A DNA stretch of 64,000 nucleotides. It comes from Loripinus fragilis (taxonomy: Eukaryota; Mollusca; Bivalvia; Lucinida; Lucinidae). Positions 63,176 to 64,000 of this stretch are shown in pieces (the first letter of the stretch is position 1; the number at the start of each line of letters is the position of its first letter). A program made the translations under genes and the position numbers. The DNA lies in contig OZ026524.1 of the NCBI GenBank assembly GCA_964019695.1, positions 27,320,164-27,384,163 of the forward strand. Reading direction: 5' to 3'. Below the pieces are notes generated by a model that was not told the DNA's origin, ran no database searches, and worked only from the letters and a program-made list of their open reading frames with translations.

Positions 63176-64000
63176 TTTTTGTCCATATGCAGAAGTTTGT
63201 AAAATTAAAACTGAGAGTAGGATGCAGAATCACTAGTAGTATAGCATCATTATTTGTGCAAAGTCATGGGAATCCGATTTCATCTTAAGCAGGATCAAGT
63301 AATGGCAACATGTGAAGGTATGCGAGCATACAGTACATTATCAAATAAGTGTTTGAATTATCAATTAATATTGTACACTTGTTTGCATTTCAATCTTTAA
63401 TCATTTCCATTGTTTTCATCACACATTTTAGTAATTGTTGATATATAGCTATAGATACGGTATCTGTACAGACTTTATAATATACTATTCCACAAGTTGA
63501 TTATGACAGTGACGTAAGGTATATCCCGAAATCGATACAACTTTCAATAACTGTAAGATCTACTGATAACTTAAATTTAGTAACAAAAATATTATGACCT
63601 CACAGTCGGAATCTCCTTGTTTAGTAGTAGGAGATACATACAGAACACAACTAAAGCATGTTCTAGTGGACAAGATGAATATTTCATTTTCCATTTTGTC
63701 ATCAAATAGTCTGCTGTTTTACACATGTTTAGATTCTCTTCAACATTTCTGATCCTGATCAGTTATTGACAGATAAAAGGAAATACATCATAAATTGGAA
63801 CCTTTTAAACATTCACTTGGTATCTAAATGTCTGAAAAGTATGCTAGACTGGACCCCTTTGTTAATGAAAGTATAATGCTCAACCTGTACTGCTGCTGTG
63901 TGTTATTTTTCAATTGTATTTATTTCAAGAAGCTTGACAAAAATCCAAATATTACTTTCTTTTATTGTTTTATATCTAGCTAAGAGCATAAACGGGTATG
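63176..64000. other. no recognisable gene or repeat
   Basis: AT-rich sequence up to the window edge. More 5' muscleblind exons are expected beyond it. Confidence 0.45.

Overview
The window looks like nuclear DNA of an invertebrate animal, most likely a mollusc (a bivalve would fit); the species cannot be named from the sequence. It is AT-rich, has no bacterial-style gene packing, and is crowded with short palindromic transposon relatives (MITEs), tRNA-derived SINEs and minisatellites. Real coding sequence is sparse and split into small exons with GT/AG borders.

The one gene supported well is on the minus strand, from about 60.0 kb down to 33.97 kb: the 3' part of a muscleblind-like (MBNL/mbl) RNA-binding protein. 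Five exons (60005-59955, 58062-57906, 49619-49507, 35751-35667, 34091-33973) join in matching reading phase to give 174 residues and a stop. They hold a KKRPRD basic patch, a YQQ...MQLQQ linker as in MBNL proteins, an Ala/Thr/Pro stretch, and then two CCCH zinc fingers. A zinc-finger pair downstream of the YQQ/MQLQQ linker is not the vertebrate MBNL order and is the most interesting protein-level observation. The N-terminal exons would lie beyond the right edge. A UGCU cluster sits upstream of the small KKRPRD exon.

On the plus strand there are weaker exon candidates at 6103-6137 and 10915-11001, possibly the 3' end of a convergent gene of unknown identity. A further open segment at 4675-4770 is weaker still.

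Layout: 0-12.8 kb, dense MITEs/SINEs and a 15-copy 106-bp array; 12.8-23.5 kb, scattered MITEs and small tandem repeats; 23.5-27.4 kb, an unusually repeat-poor AT-rich stretch; 27.4-33.9 kb, MITEs and small minisatellites; 34-36 kb, two zinc-finger exons; 38.6-46.0 kb, a 7.4-kb minisatellite inside a muscleblind intron, including about 32 copies of a 67-bp unit in nearly perfect register; 46-64 kb, three more exons among MITEs and a second SINE family.

MITE families are numbered here: F1 (ends TACAGTAAAACC), F2 (TTAA|CCCTTTGTATTC), F3 (TTAA|CCCATTTATGC), F4 (TTAA|CTCTTTGCATGC), F5 (AAAGAACCGTCTC hairpin), F6 (CCAGCAAAGGCTCAGACC hairpin), F7 (GAAAACCTGTCTTC), F8 (GGCCAGAATTTTTTTATTAG, with poly-G), F9 (TACAGTGCAGTCCCTTTATA), F10 (GGTGAAAGTTCAAAATT), F11 (GGTAATATTCTAAAATTCCG), F12 (GGGTAAGGTCAGGTAACTT), F13 (GTCTTTTGATATCAAG). 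F2-F4 have TTAA-flanked ends like piggyBac derivatives. No intact transposase or reverse transcriptase is visible, so all were presumably mobilised from elsewhere.
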